A DNA stretch of 64,000 nucleotides. It comes from Desarmillaria ectypa. Lineage: Eukaryota; Basidiomycota; Agaricomycetes; Agaricales; Physalacriaceae. A program made the translations under genes and the position numbers. Under the pieces are notes generated by a model, which was not told where the DNA came from, searched no databases, and worked only from the letters and a program-made list of their open reading frames with translations. Below are positions 1 through 12,870 of the stretch, one piece after another (position 1 is the stretch's first letter; each line of letters begins with the position of its first letter). The DNA is taken from the NCBI GenBank assembly GCA_030407005.1, contig JAUDYN010000002.1:3410001-3474000 (forward strand), in the 5' to 3' direction.

Positions 1-317
1 GAAAGCCGAACGCACTGAGATCTCATTCACATAAACAGCGCCTGTCTGCTCTCCCAGATTAGCCCCACGTGCCCAAATTTTTCCCGCATCTCCAGAGGCA
101 ACGATAAGCTTTCCTGCCGTCGATATACTGCCAACTATCTTGACGTTCACGGATTCTGAGGCGTCCTGCGACGGACGGAGTTGCAGAGGATTAAATTCGT
201 CTTCTTCATCGGATTCGATGGCGTAGCGGGAAGGCACAGTGTCTTGTAGAGGGTCCACATCCTGAATGGAAGTGAGAAACGGTTGGTTCACGACTGCGAT
301 GCGACGATAATCACCAT
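1..317 (-). CDS. Unrecognised protein, 5' part only (runs off left edge)
   Basis: Reading the minus strand, a first coding exon consisting only of ATG (315-317) is followed by an intron of about 53 bases (262-314, GT..AG). A second exon then stays open to the window edge. The predicted start is M-DVDPLQDTVPSRYAIESDEE, an acidic N-terminus, followed by an ordered-looking stretch with LIVASGDAGKIWARG. I do not recognise the family with certainty; a proteasome-assembly chaperone of the Pba1/PAC1 type is one weak possibility. The ATG-only exon is supported because upstream extension in the same frame meets a stop. It shares an intergenic region of about 145 bases with the divergent myosin light chain gene. 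The rest of the gene lies outside the window. Confidence 0.6.
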
Positions 318-462
318 GATAGTATGAAGGCAAGAATGTCGCGCGTCCGGTATGTCGGCCCGTCGCCCGATCGTTGATCGCCTCTTATGGCATGGGTTCC
401 AAACAAAGCAATCTACGGTTTCCAACCGACCATATCCATCCTTTCCTTTTGACGAACACATC
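318..462. promoter_or_regulatory. Divergent promoter region between two head-to-head genes
   Basis: These 145 bases separate the start codons of the minus-strand partial gene and the plus-strand myosin light chain gene, so they must contain both 5' leaders and any shared promoter. I see no clear TATA box. A pyrimidine-rich stretch (437-450) lies just before the plus-strand start. Confidence 0.4.
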
Positions 463-1154
463 ATGGTATGTCCTTTGTCCTTGTTCTCTGGCCCGTAGCT
501 AATACATCCTTACTTTTTAGAGTGACAACGCAGGTCAGCAAATCATCTCGTTTCCAATACTCAGGCCAACGTTCTTCAGAATACAAGGAGGCATTCGCGC
601 TATTTGACAAACGAGGCAAGGGCGCTGTACCAAGGGAGACGCTAGGTGACCTTCTCAGGGCACTTGGCCAGAATCCTACGCAAGCTGAGGTTGCCGAGAT
701 TGTAGCATCAGCGCCTCGAGATGGTGCGGCAACCCTCCTGTCTGCTATTCGGCTTCGCTAACCAGCATTCATCGACAGTCGACTACAAGACATTTCTGAC
801 CATCTTGAACCGTCCTGATGGTTTCAAGCCGGCTGGTACACCGGGTGAGTGGCGGGTATTTGGTTAGGATATGCCACAGCTGACTGGGACGATCCTGCAG
901 AGGAATTCATTCGCGGTTTCCAGGTCTTTGATAAGGAACACAATGGCTTCATCGGTGCGGGTGAGCTGCGGTATGTCCTCACGCAGTTAGGAGAGAAGAT
1001 GACGGATGAAGAGGTGGATGAGCTGTTGAAAGGTGTGCAGATTGGAGCGTACGTGTTTTCCTTGTCCAACTCTATCCGTTACTTTGGCTTACAAACGAAC
1101 AGGGACGGAAATGTAAACTATGAATCTTTTGTACGCACTATCCTCAGCCAGTAG
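463..1154 (+). CDS. cdc4: Myosin essential light chain (Cdc4/Mlc1 type, EF-hand)
   Basis: Six exons can be joined: 463-465 (ATG alone), 521-533, 565-723, 779-844, 901-1048 and 1103-1154. All junctions are GT..AG, giving 441 bases and 146 residues. The protein begins [20 protein letters not shown] and carries calmodulin-like EF-hand folds, including the segment [15 protein letters not shown] and a second half with [20 protein letters not shown] and [12 protein letters not shown]. These match the essential light chain that binds IQ motifs of myosin II/V in fungi and acts at the cytokinetic ring. In such light chains several Ca-binding loops are degenerate; here the first loop (DKRGKGAVP) lacks the usual acidic ligands. 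Length fits the family. Single-base phase changes at each junction restore one continuous frame, so the gene looks intact. Confidence 0.93.
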
Positions 1155-1528
1155 GACACCCCTCCCACCCTTGTGCATATACGGCATTGTCATGATTCCC
1201 CTTTGTCTGTACTTGAAGTAATCGACACATCCATCCTTCTCTCAATTCGTACCGTAAGCTTAGTGCATTCGTGCGGAGGACCAGAACATCCCCAAAGTCT
1301 CTTCAAAGTTTTTACGTCGTGATTCGTAGCTTGAAATCGAACCTCTGGCGTTCTGCCTGCGTTTGCCTACAATTTACCCCCGAGTTATATTGTAACCGAT
1401 GCATCAACATCCGTTTCATGTATGAAATTATATGTCGTAGTATGTGTATGACGAGGGTATCAAAATAATTAGTTTTATGGCAGTCCAACCCTTCCATCCA
1501 TGCATACAAATTTGAAATAAGTTACCAC
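1155..1528. other. 3'-3' intergenic spacer
   Basis: This stretch between the convergent myosin light chain and CSC1 genes holds 3' untranslated sequence. Short open frames here overlap on both strands and show no family resemblance. Confidence 0.5.
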
Positions 1529-4500
1529 CTACGACCTCGGGAAGGCACCAGGGATTGGCTGCCTCCTCCGCTCTGGATGGTGGAAGTACGTCCCGTACCT
1601 CGAACGTCCCGGACTCATCGGCACCGGCTGGCTCCTTGCTACCGTCTCGCTCGTAGCCCCAGTGGGCGTACTATCCCCAGTGACCGCCCCGTAGTCCTCC
1701 TCGTCGCTATCGATCTCATCTCCCATCCAATGGTCGTCATCCGGCAGCATGATCACTCCCGACGCCTGATCATAGCTCAACCGGTGGGAGAGTGGCACCG
1801 GCTCCGTTTGCGCGCGTCGCACAGTAGGCGCCTGCGTGTCTTCCCAGGGATTACTCGACACGCCCAGATCTGACGGTCCTGGCACGCTGTCGGCATAAGG
1901 CTCTTCCGCGGGAGGGTTAGATGCTTTTGTGCGTCGTACTTTGCTTGGCTTTTTGCGCAGCGTCAGAACAACAGCTTGATTTGAATCCCGGCTTTGTCGA
2001 TGGTTGATGTTCCGATGACCGTTGACGAGTGTTTGACCCTTCTTGAGAGGTAGCCAAGGTTCAGGGAGAACACCATTGAGAGCTGGGTGTCCGTAACGTC
2101 GCTTGCCAGTGCTATAAAGCATTGTTTAAGGGAAAGCAAAGATATTCCAGGAAGCAACTTACTTTAGGACACCGCTGTACCAGTTAGCCATCGGCGGTTG
2201 CGACTTTATGAGACGGTCAGTATGGTATCCGATTGATATGTACGAAGATAACATACATAATCCGTTCGCTCATCTTCAGGCGCAACATACAAAGTATCGT
2301 CGTTCTGGGCGTACCTTCTCCGGCTCAGGTTGCTAAAATGACACGATGTGATGAACGTCATGCAGTAAGGCCAAGCAAACGACAAACCTCTGCGACCATG
2401 TAACTGGGTGACCTGCTCTCAACCTTACCACATCCGCTGTCTCCTCCCCCCTCTCAACCTCATGCACAGAGCTCAAACTCACGAACTCGCTCAACGGTTT
2501 CAGAGATTTATCAACCCACCAAGACCATACAACTGTTCCCACTAGCAGGGGCATGAGCAAGGACGCCATTATAAATGACTTAGAAAGGATGAAGAAGCCA
2601 GTCATGAACACCAGGAATATCACAACACCCCATATCAGACGTATGAAGGTCAACGGCCAAGCCTGCCCCTGGGACTCGTAGGGTTTGTAGAATACTGCGT
2701 ATGCGATGTCAGTAGGACCAACGATCGGAATTACGAGAACCATACCGAACAAAAGCTTGTACTTGTAAACAACATAGCCAACGCCGAAATACACAGATCC
2801 AAAAATGACGATGAGCGGCTGTACAACACTGTAGAGAATTGTGATAGTAAAGATGAGTATAGCCTGGGGATAGACTACGCCGTAGTTGATCATAGGAGGT
2901 GCATTTAGCTCCGCGAAATCTGCGGGATTATCAGAAACATGAGGATAGATATGTCAGAAACACCCACCACGCGGAGTTCGCGTAACGAATAGTCGTAAAA
3001 TAGATCGAGGAACAATTATACCGAGATTTAGGAGCTGCAGCGGCATTATGCCCAGGCCTTGAGGATGTCAGCATTATGAACGACTAAAGAAAGATCCAAC
3101 CTACCTTGTAGAATAACATAAGAGAGGAAAAAATTCCGAGCTTTGCCCGACTGAAGGGCTTTTGCTAATTTCTCTGGAATCTTCGCTGGATAATTGGCTA
3201 GATCTCGAACGAGTTGCCAATACGTCGTCGCAAGGAGGAAGATGAACACTACGTTGATCAGCAGAAAGAGGAAGTATCTGTGAATGATTTCCGTTAGATT
3301 TTCCAGCATGAAAAATCAGGCAGTAGTACTTTTTCAAAAGCGAGTATTCGATCCAACTTCGGGCACGATAACCCTGTAGGTAAGTCAATCCTAAAGAAGA
3401 TAAGTTACGGCCGATAGTGTCCACAAAACAATGACATACCTTCCAGCAAGAAAGGTAGCAATGCATTCAGAGTGATCATAGCGACAGACGGCAGAGAGTT
3501 CTGCACCACAGCCTGAACCTTAGCATTGCTGTCAATAAGCCTGCCCAACCAAGGTAAAGTCCTCTTGATTTCATCATAACTGAGGAGACTAGCAAGCGCT
3601 GTGATAGGGAAGAACCAGAAGAAGAACAATAGAGCTAAGGCGCCTAGCACGAGGGCGTCTCTTGTCCGTATGTGAGCCTGAGATGGCGTCATGTTGGCCC
3701 AGACAATGTCGCGCGGCTCAGGAGCAGCATATGTCGTACACTGCCATGGATTATTTGCATGAACAACTTGCAGAGCTACTTGCTTGAAATGACATTAACA
3801 TCCTTGCTAAGAAATACAATTATGCGGCGAAAACCTGATGCGCCGGCGATCCGTTTCAAATGTTCAAGCCGTCGCGTGATGGACTACGTGCAGATATTCA
3901 CGCGAACATTAATTGAAACGGAGAGCCTGCCTATCGGATCTTCGTCGCCGAATGTTTGAAAATGCACTCACTGCGCTAGACATTTTCTCGAACGTCACAA
4001 AGGCCGCTTGGGTGGCTTTGAACCTGCCAGTTCGCCGTTTCTTCTTCACCTGTTCGTCAAGCTCCTTGAAACGCGCCTCCAGGTACTCCAATGCGTCCAA
4101 CTTGGGCTTGAACCAGCCTAAACGAAGCGTCGGACGTTTTCGGTGAGGAACAACAAGCCGTGTCGGAGGTGCTTGGGGTGCTTCGACATCAACATCAACC
4201 AAAGGCATCACGCTTTCCTCCGGATCATAAGCTTCAACGGAGCTAGGATTTCCAACATAAGCCGCCCACGCTCTCTCCAGCGCCAAGAGCGCAGCAGTTC
4301 GCTGGTCCAAAAGCTTCTTGAGAGCACCAACCTCGCGACAGACCGTCACACTTTCGACTGCCAAAGACATGTTTTCGAAGTATTCTGCCAGAGCGCGTTC
4401 TCCTTGAAGATGTGACGGGAGGTTCGTAATCATGACCGTTCGCGCAGGTATGGAATGCACCAGCTCCAACGAGAAGAGTTGCCGCGAACGTATGAAGCGG

Positions 4501-5348
4501 CGATAGTTCTTGTACGTCAGGTGAAGCGCAAGAAGCGTGAATAGGTAGGTGAAGATAAGGTGTATCGAGAGATAGGTGCTCGCATCGGTCAGGAGGTCGA
4601 GCCAATCGCTCCCTGGCTGGGTAGGAAGAGTAGCATTGAATGTCGTGACGAACGAGGGGCGTAAAAGAGACGGCCAATCGTTGTTGTAGCTATCGTCTGA
4701 CCAATCCTCGCCTTCATCAGGCCAATCTTCGGCATCCCCCAAATCTTTGTTATGCTACAGACAATTAGCTGGAATACGGCCAGGTACATACGAAGCACAC
4801 CTTCCAGTTGATCGGCATGAGAATTCCGATTGCGAATAAGGAGCATATGGAGAAGAGATAGAAGGACATTTTGTAGAAGTTGAGGAGCTTTAGTAAAAGA
4901 AGTCAAGAACTGGGATGGACCAAAAACATTGAATGGCCACGCACCACAGCTGCGTCCAGACCGACTATCTGCAGCACTGTGAACTCCGAGGTCCGTATGG
5001 TGGGCAGGATCCATCCAAAAAATGCCGGGTGGGTGTGAGCCTCGTGAGGAGAGAAACCTGACATACGACCATGAGTCCCGACTATCATAGAATGAGACCA
5101 GCAACCAGCACCTTTCAATTTCGTTCTTGGGGCAAAATACAGAGGCCACCGGGTCCGACAATACGAGAATATGAGAAACGCCCAGAATCCTATCGAGCCG
5201 GAAAGTAAGAGCTGTGTGGTGAACCAAGGCCCTTCATACTTCACTAGAATATCGTTGTGAATTTCTTGTATGCATCATACGGTACGGCTCGCTTACTTGT
5301 AGGAGGGCTTCCTGGCGGTGGCCCCCCTGGCTCGGTGCCGTTGAACAT
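1529..5348 (-). CDS. csc1: Calcium-permeable stress-gated cation channel (CSC1/OSCA/TMEM63 family, DUF221)
   Basis: A multi-exon minus-strand gene starting MFNGTEPGGPPPGSPPT (ATG at 5346-5348) and ending in a cytosolic tail before 1529. The exons join in frame through short introns. Family landmarks in order: an N-terminal membrane part with FAIGILMPINWK, the RRM-like cytosolic loop (about 3955-4740) with ARTVMITNLPSHLQG and AAFVTFEKMSSA, then the RSN1-type 7TM core with PEPRDIVWANMTPS, LASLLSYDEIKRTLPWLGRL, SLPSVAMITLNALLPFLLEG, YVILQGLGIMPLQLLNLG and MINYGVVYPQAILIF. The C-terminal tail has WYSGVLKYSTGKRRYGHPAL and a Ser/Asp-rich end. These proteins are plasma-membrane osmosensitive cation channels of roughly 850-1000 residues, and this fits. 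No stop or frameshift was needed, so I consider it functional. Exact splice sites around 3700-3960 are inferred. Confidence 0.9.
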
Positions 5349-7400
5349 CGGTGGTGATTGGATGTCGTCGAGAGACAAATCGGGAAGCTCAACGCCGCAA
5401 ACACGATTGCTTGCCGCGGTATGTAATTTTCCCAGGATTTCTTCTTACTCTCTAACCACCATGTACCACCTTACCACCATACGCTTTCGTCGTCGTTTAC
5501 CACCCACACATTCCCGATGCCCATATTCCCCTGCATTGTTATTGTTTTCCCATCCCAGTTTTGTGGACTACTATCCATGAATCGTATCCATCCTCCACTA
5601 TCGCCCATTCCATACTATTGACTGTCATTGTTCCTGTTCCCAGTCCCTGACACCTTCCACTGCCACCATTCCAACCATATACACCTCTGTTTTGTGGTTT
5701 CATGGGCCCGAGCACTACTCCCAGCAGTCAATTCTCTGGACTGATTGCAGGGTTAGTCATGCTTGACCAAGGCCTGCGTTTCGTTGCATCCTTCATGTTT
5801 TGTTGTCCGTGTCCCGTCATTCCATCATTGTTCGTGCTCCCTCACTCCGTAGTTTTGTGGTCATGCTCCCCTTACACATCGACACGGTCACCCCCTCACC
5901 AATTGTCACAGAGCTATAGTATCCATGGCCGTCCTAATTATCGGTATGCTCAATGCTTCGCAGAACCAATACTGTATCAGATATCCTCGTTATTTTCATT
6001 TTCAACGCTCCTGCCAATGCGACTGGTCATCCTAAACAGCGTGGGTGGCCCATTGGTGGGGCTCCATGATACTCTCACATGCGTGTTTCGCTTCCCGCCT
6101 GTGACTTTATCTGTCGTCCATGTGGAAAATATCAGCCTGCTTTCTCAGCTTAGTGCGATAACTTGGAAATGTTGGAACCTCAGTTTTTCCAACCAATCTT
6201 CGTATTGCGTCTCGCTCTTTTTCCTTTTCCCTGCGGTCTGCATCTTCAGGATTCAATGTCATATGGCTCTTATCGAAGTAGATGATACAAATATCCAGTC
6301 CTCTTTGGCGAAGTATGTCCTGATCATGTCAATGTCTTCAATGTTTTCAGTATCTTGTCTTCCACAATCAGTTTATAACACTAGGATAATATTGTCAATT
6401 ATGGTTGACTTCATGTTCCTCCTGTTCTCAATGTACCCCATGGGGTGCCTCTACTCCGCGAGACGTACATAATCGTACGATCAAAACGGTACAAGCCTTC
6501 GTGGCCACGGCACACAGTGACTTGCCATGTCAGGGCTGTGGACCCGGCTATTCCTGATTGGGACCTTGTGCCGTTACCAATACCAATACCAATACGACGA
6601 TTTAGCAGGCCCTCAGACAATACACCGGAATCCCTCTCGCTGCCTGCTCTCAGCGGTCCGTATTACCTCATTCCAATAGGACGCACTGCTCGACTGTGCA
6701 CACATATCCGCTTCGGAAAGACGTTGCTAATGGTACTCGTTGTCAAAAGTCTTGCCCGCCTTGTACCCATCCGAATACTGGAAGGAATATTTCTGATTAG
6801 TCCTCAGTGCTCCTGAATAGAAACGTAACGACCATCTCCGTACTATCGCTGGAGATGCCGTTTGAGTTTTTCACCATGGACATTTCTCTTCGCGTTAGAT
6901 TATTCTGGATTCACAGCGGGAAATGCGAACGTTTAAAGAGTCTGGGTGCATTTTGTGGAAGTCATCATGAGGATTTTTACAGGCCAGTAGATTGTATGCT
7001 GCATGTTATGGTATGCCCTATCAACTCATCCACATCTAAATGTCGTTTGACATTGTTCATACTTAATGCAGGACAAGTTTCTTTTGCGGTTCCAGTATCC
7101 ACGTATCGGTGCCCTCTTTTTGAGATATCATTTGCAAATAATACAGTATCTTCTAGCAAATGTTCATCTCCGTTTGAGGTGTCAAGGTATGTGGTGCGCG
7201 AGTCATCGCGGCTGCCGGCTCGTGTGCACTCATTAAAGGCGGACATTCAAGGATGGTGGTATCGACAATCCTCCGGAATCTAAGCTTCCGTTGACTTGGC
7301 ATCGTTCCGTGGCAATAGGTCGCATGTACGGGTCCCTATCGCTGACTATGTAGAAGCGGATAACACCTAGTCGGAATGGGTGTAGTTGTTGACAACTGAA
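5349..7400. other. Gene-poor 2.1 kb stretch
   Basis: No recognisable gene was found. The longest open frame (5702-6472, +) encodes a Cys/Ser/Phe-rich sequence without domain-like patterns and is probably chance in pyrimidine-rich DNA. A short run of CCAATA units lies near 6577-6595. The part next to 5349 must hold the csc1 5' leader and promoter. Confidence 0.5.
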
Positions 7401-7401
7401 G

Positions 7402-7410
7402 CATATAAAA
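7402..7410 (+). promoter_or_regulatory. TATA box of the M35 protease gene
   Basis: The sequence CATATAAAA lies about 50 bases before the start codon at 7459, a normal spacing for a TATA element of a strongly expressed secreted enzyme with a short leader. Confidence 0.6.
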
Positions 7411-7458
7411 GATGGGCCAAGACTTGGATAATAGTCACCACAGGTCTACCCTATCGCC

Positions 7459-8764
7459 ATGTTCACTCCACCGGTTCGTTCTCTTTTGTATGCCTTCGGT
7501 CTCTCAGTGGCTGTCGTTTCAGCTACTCCAGGATTGTCTCTTTCCCTGTCTGGTACTGGTTTTCACCCCCTTGTCTTATACAGTGCTGACAGTCGTCGCA
7601 GGTACTGATTCTGTGGTTGATATCGAGAACCTTTACGTTTCAGCCACCCTCACCAACACTGGTGACACGACCGTGAAGATTCTCAACGATCCTTCTAGTA
7701 TCTTGTCGCCGACCTTTTCGACCAACACCTTCGATATCAACAGCGCCTCAGGTTCCCCGTCTTTCGTCGGTATGAAGGTCAAGTATAATCCTTTCTCCGT
7801 CATAAAAAGGAACCGGGAACAGTCTTTCACCGTTCTTTCCCCGGGTGAATCTGTCACCGTCGATCACGCATGTACGCGAGTTGTAGTTTCAGGGCTCATA
7901 ACAGCGAACTAACTACATTTTAGTGGCCAACGCGTACAACTTTACTGGGTCCAGGGAGACCTCTTACATCATCGCGCCGTCCACGTTGTTCTACTACGTC
8001 GATGTTGATACCAACGAGCTTATGACTATTAATGCGGAGACCGTGCAGAAACACACTGCTAAGCTCTCTGGCACCCTGGCCGTTGCCCGCCGTGAACTAG
8101 ATAAGAGGATCGTTTACAACAGCTGCTCCGCTTCGGAGGAGAGCGCGCTCGTCAGTGCCGCTGCTGCAGCTCAGACCTACGCTGAAAATGCCCAAGCGTA
8201 CGTCTTCTTACATAGTCCACCGAGTCATACTTGAACCATTCATGAAGATACCTCGATGAAAACACCGCATCAACCACTCGCTACACCACATGGTTTGGCG
8301 AATACAATCCGTCCCGCCACGCAGAAGTCCTCGGCCATTTCTCCAACATGCTCGATCACCCCTACGCCGACTATACGTACGATTGTAGTTGCACCGATAC
8401 CGATGTCTATGCCTATGTATACCCCCACTCGTAAGTCGCTTAAGTCCACAATCGTGAGCAGCTGACACAAGCTATCGATAGCTTCGGTACTATATATCTC
8501 TGTGGTGGTTTCTGGGACGCCGCCACTGCTGGCACCGATTCCATGGTGAGCATTTGCGCGCTTTCTTACCTTGCTTCAGCTAATCCGTTCTAGGGAGGAA
8601 CTCTAATCCACGAGTCTTCCCACTTCACCATCATCGGTGGCACCGACGACTACGTCTATGGCCAGACCAGCGCTCAGTCCCTCATTGAGAGCAACCCTGA
8701 TAAAGCCATCTTCAATGCCGACAACCACGAATATTTCGCTGAGAACAACCCTTCGCTGTCTTAA
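7459..8764 (+). CDS. Secreted peptidyl-Lys metalloendopeptidase (M35 deuterolysin family)
   Basis: Six exons join cleanly: 7459-7552, 7602-7871, 7924-8197, 8248-8430, 8482-8545 and 8594-8764, giving 1056 bases and 351 residues. A hydrophobic signal peptide (MFTPPVRSLLYAFGLSVAVV, cut near SATPG) precedes a propeptide. A KR site in ELDKRIVYNSC probably marks the mature N-terminus. The mature enzyme carries the aspzincin signature: HESSH (two zinc His and catalytic Glu), the downstream GGTDDYVYG with the third ligand Asp, and the conserved tail NADNHEYFAENNP. Family knowledge: such basidiomycete enzymes cleave before lysine outside the cell for nitrogen nutrition. The enzyme matches this group strongly in length and order, and all key residues are present. 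Confidence 0.95.
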
Positions 8765-9177
8765 ATGTGTAAATGTAAGGAATATCTATTTCTTGCACTG
8801 TTGACATTATGGGAATAAATATCATTTCCTTAGATGCTTTCTGTTTATATGGCAGTTTGTTATTTGTTATAGAGATGCCTTGCATAGTCAAAGAGGAGGA
8901 CGGAACAGGCATCAAGTCCAATTCTGACGAGATCATTAGAGACGAGAAGGTGAGATCATGAATAAAATGCCGGCATAGCATACTCGTATTTTGACTGGTA
9001 CTTGCTTACGGTCACCGCAGGCCCCAAAAGGGCATCACTATAAAATTGAGAGTACGATGTGAAAGAAAGGGAAATCAAGGAAACGCGCCGGGCCGAAGCC
9101 GGAGCGCTCGTATATCATTTATTGTTTCAACCGGTCCTTGTGCCTGTTACCCCCCCTTACCCCCTCCATCACCCACC
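8765..9177. other. Intergenic spacer with no gene seen
   Basis: 3' end of the protease gene and promoter of the F-box gene. A pyrimidine-rich tract (about 9150-9175) sits immediately upstream of the next ATG. The minus-strand open frame at 8712-8981 overlaps the protease 3' exon and has no family features. Confidence 0.5.
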
Positions 9178-11866
9178 ATGTCGAGTCGTAAGAAACGCAA
9201 AACTTTGGCCACATCCAGCGTGAGCAATGATCCTGCGAGCGCCCCAGAACTTTCTCAACCCCCCAAGTCCAAGAGGAGCCGCAGAACTAGGGGGAAACTA
9301 TCGGCAGTATTGGAACTGCCACTGGACATTCTCCTTGAGGTGCGCCAGGAAACCATTTACGTCTTCTACTTTCTAATAGGCATGCAATCAGATATTCAGC
9401 TTTCTTTTACCACTAGATCTCCTTCACCTTTCGCGTCTCAACAAAGACTTCCGAAAGGTCCTCATGAGCAAATCATCCATAGGCGCATGGAAGGCCGCCC
9501 GTCAGAACCTTCCTGGATTTCCAGGACCATTTCGAGGCATGTCAGAACCTACGTGGGTAAATCTCGCGTTCATTGCAGAGTGTCACGTAGGATCTTCTTC
9601 CCGACCAGCCGTTCAATTTACTGAAAGTTTCGTTCAGTTTTGCACCAGAACTGTCCGGAGTCCGGACATGTACCTTATGACTCGTGTCTGTCCTCCTTGT
9701 GCTTCTGAGAGGTACGCATAAAGGAAAACAGATGCCACTATTCGTCGTGCCTGACATAGCACAGATTGATAAAGATAAAGGCGTTCGCACTCCGGGCCAA
9801 ACCGCCCTCAGTGCATGTTTCTGTCGCAGATGTAGTCAGTCTCATACCTGCCCATTGCACCGGTACCTATGCTTTATTGCTTCAACATTGCCCCTCATTA
9901 AGATTAATGTAGGCTATCGTCACGGCGACCATACAAGTCCCAAAGAATGGAACTGGTGGTCATTGCGTCATGATTATGATGCTATGTGTGCAAAGTTACT
10001 GTCATTTGAGACCTCAGCGGAACGGGGCGAATTTATCAAGAACCAAACTGCGTTAGTGTCTGATAATTTCAACGTTTGTCTCATTCCTTCTTCCAAATTT
10101 CGGGGCCTCTCACAACTTGACAGCATTCACGTATCTGCCATACATGGAACCTCCAACGCGCAAATGAGCGCTATCGCGAAATCCATCAAGGGAAGAGAGA
10201 CAGACTGCAAGCGTAACTTCATATTCTTGTTATCTCGTTCTAGGCTGAATCACAACCACAGGATACATGACAAACTCAAGGAACTCGGATACGAAGAGGA
10301 CCTTAAAGGAAGTCACCGATACTTTGACCCCCTCGCTAATCATCCCCTGGTCAAGAAGAATGTCCCATTAACTGAAAGAGGTGGGCTCTACATGTGTGTT
10401 TTTAGGTCCAATAAGTAACACTTATTTCAGGTTGGTCTAAAATACGGGACGAACTAGTCAGTTGGGCAGAGCTTAGGCGAGCCAACCGCCTGGCTGTGGA
10501 ACATTCAAAGCTGGTCAACTCTCGCAAGCCAATCGCCGTGTCTATCCTTCAACGATATAAGAACGACCGCGCCCACTACCCCGTAACCACCTTCTTCCCC
10601 TCTGTAGCCGATTTCTGTCAATTTCCTCCTATCAAAGAGATCCTAGACCTCCCGTCGGACACTGAAGTCAATGAAGACAGCTTTTCCGGGGTCATATCCC
10701 AAATTCCGGAGCTCTGCAGGCAGTGGAGGGGCCATATCAAGAGGAAGCTGATCGAATTACTCCTCCAGCCTAATCCAAAGAGCTCGATGGACGAAACATT
10801 CCATCAGTTGCAACTGGCTTGCAATATAGTGATCTGTCGCCGTTGTAGCGAGTTCCCCGACACAGCGCGTAGGCGTAGAGGGCAAAGTGCTAACCAAGCA
10901 TTTTTCGTTATGCCTCTTTTCTATCCTCAGATGCTCTCGCATCAATGTATGCAAGCCAGCACCCATCCCATGTACAAGTTTGCATCACTTGATGATCGTA
11001 CCGTTAGGCTCAACTATCCGGAATGGCATGTCCGTGCACCATGGTCGACGGAATACCTTGCAGGGAACGACAAGTTCCGGAGCATCGTCCAGCGTATCGT
11101 GAAGATGGTTAATCTTGATCCGGCCTCGACGACTGTGGAAGAAATGGACGCTGACGAGTCACTTTTTGCCTGTCTCTTGTGCGAAAAGGAACAGTTCCCA
11201 GAATCAAGCTCGCAAATGTTCATCTTGTATCGGTGGAGAGAACTGGTGAGTTTATGTCTTGTGCCTTGTATGCGAAGACTTGCTGACAGGGTTTCAGGCA
11301 CAACATATATTCCAGAGCCACTTCTATGTAACTGCCACCTTTCCGCGTCATGTACTCAAGTTTGACCACGGGGAGCTCCCTGCTAATTATCGAAATGTTA
11401 CTCCAGCGGGCAGAGTCATGTTCCAGTGCGTTCATTGCCATGATCTTCCATCTGAAATTCCGGATAACTATAATGGACCTGAGGAGATCACGAAACATAT
11501 GAACGCCTTGTATGCCCTGCGTTTTCACTGTGCTTCCATTGTTGACTCCATTCAAGGCACCCGGAAGTAACGACGCCCAAGTTGAACAAGGATTTCTACA
11601 TGCCTTTGGGCACCCCATCCGAACCTCACAAGGGTCAAATTATTGTAGTGGAACTCTCAGATGATATCAGCGAGGAGTTGCTGGTCGACTATGAACACGC
11701 TCTAGAAGCCCTTGGCCAGTCCTATCAGTCGCAGTTCGGATGGGAGACTGATCCTGACTCCGGCGTCCGTTTCGATGAGCTCAACGAGGATGACCTTTTG
11801 GGCGAGGATAATTCTCATGATGATAGTGGCAGCGATGAGGATAGCGAGGCGTCAAGTTTGAGTTAG
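9178..11866 (+). CDS. F-box domain protein with Cys-rich zinc-ribbon-like regions
   Basis: The start at 9178 gives MSSRKKRKTLATSSVSNDP, a basic nuclear-signal-like N-terminus (KSKRSRRTRGK). After an intron at 9340-9391 the F-box reads LPLDILLE-IFSFLLPLDLLHLSRLNKDF. This is the motif that binds Skp1 in SCF ubiquitin ligases. Downstream are a Cys pair region (FCTRTV..CPPC), a long helical middle (exons about 9920-11250) with VICRRCSEF, and a C2H2-like segment (FQCVHCHDLP ... ITKHMNALH). The C-terminus is acidic (DDLLGEDNSHDDSGSDED). A 48-base intron near 11510-11558 joins HMNAL to HPEVTTPKLNKDFYM. This F-box plus zinc-finger layout is common in agaricomycete expansions, where substrates are unknown. 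Exon joins in 9700-10430 are approximate, so the count of about 750 residues is only a guide. Confidence 0.75.
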
Positions 11867-12870
11867 CCCTAGTTCATCATCCGACTGCCCGAAATCAATG
11901 CTCCATTGCGCCATGTTTTTACTAGAAGTGTAACGATATGTGAAGTGAATTCAACTACTATGCCAAATTTCATCTCAGTCAAAACTTTAGCACTGGACAT
12001 TAGACAGCCTAACGCCAACTTAGTCCAGATGAGCAGATGAGGACTGTGGGGTTTTACGACTTGTCATTACTACGGATGAACTACCTGTGGACCGCGCGTG
12101 GATATCAAGTCAGATATGAAATCGTGATGACCTCTTCGGGGCTCAACACTCAAGATCCAATCGATTACGGGCCGAGAAACTTTCATGTGATCGTGAGAAC
12201 TTTATTGCCGTATATAGCGCCAGTGCCGTGAAAATTTTTTCTTCGATTCTTCCACAATCATACACGCCCATGACGAAAAGTAACGGTGCAATTCGTTGAG
12301 CACGACCCCCTTCTGGTGCGGTCGGCGCTGACATCGCCCGTTCGGCACCCATACCTTGTTACATCAAAGGGACGGGCTGGAGGCATCTGATGGCGTCCGT
12401 GATGATTGTGGTTCCTCAAACTCGACGATCGAATGTTGTGAATTCTCTCTTTCCTTGTCGGGCCTTTGCTGTTACGTACTCTGGATATCTGTCGTCAATT
12501 TTAGATTTTGTCTTTCAACAATATATTCTCGAGTCATTGTACGTTTCCAAGGTGGTGAACGAGGCTCTGTTAATCATGCTTCGAGTACATACTACCTGCA
12601 AAGACATTCAGCGTTGGTGTTGCCTTTTCGTTACACCCCCGCGGTAGTGCTGATCTAATACTTCTGTCTGCACCGTAGGTGCACGGCATGCGATGATAAA
12701 AACTTATTGGTTTGTGCGTCAGTAAGTATAATGGAGAAGGCGCTCGGTTGTGATGTACATGTAAGTAGTTGGCAATATATTACTTTAGGGTGAAGGCGAC
12801 ACGGAATCATACATATATCCATTTGCTTATGGCTTTGAGGCGTTCACTCATGTTTTCCTAGTGCTTGAAT
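11867..12870. other. 1 kb stretch without a recognised gene
   Basis: Short open frames on both strands (for example 12037-12231 and 12356-12658) have no domain-like sequence. A TATA-like CGTATATAGC lies near 12208-12218 but no gene follows it. I see no repeat unit here. Confidence 0.45.

Noticed and set aside
5702..6472. 256-codon plus-strand open frame
   Set aside because: Composition follows pyrimidine-rich DNA, with no domain, signal or conserved pattern.
8712..8981. Minus-strand frame of 89 codons
   Set aside because: Overlaps the last exon of the M35 protease and lacks family features; a shadow.
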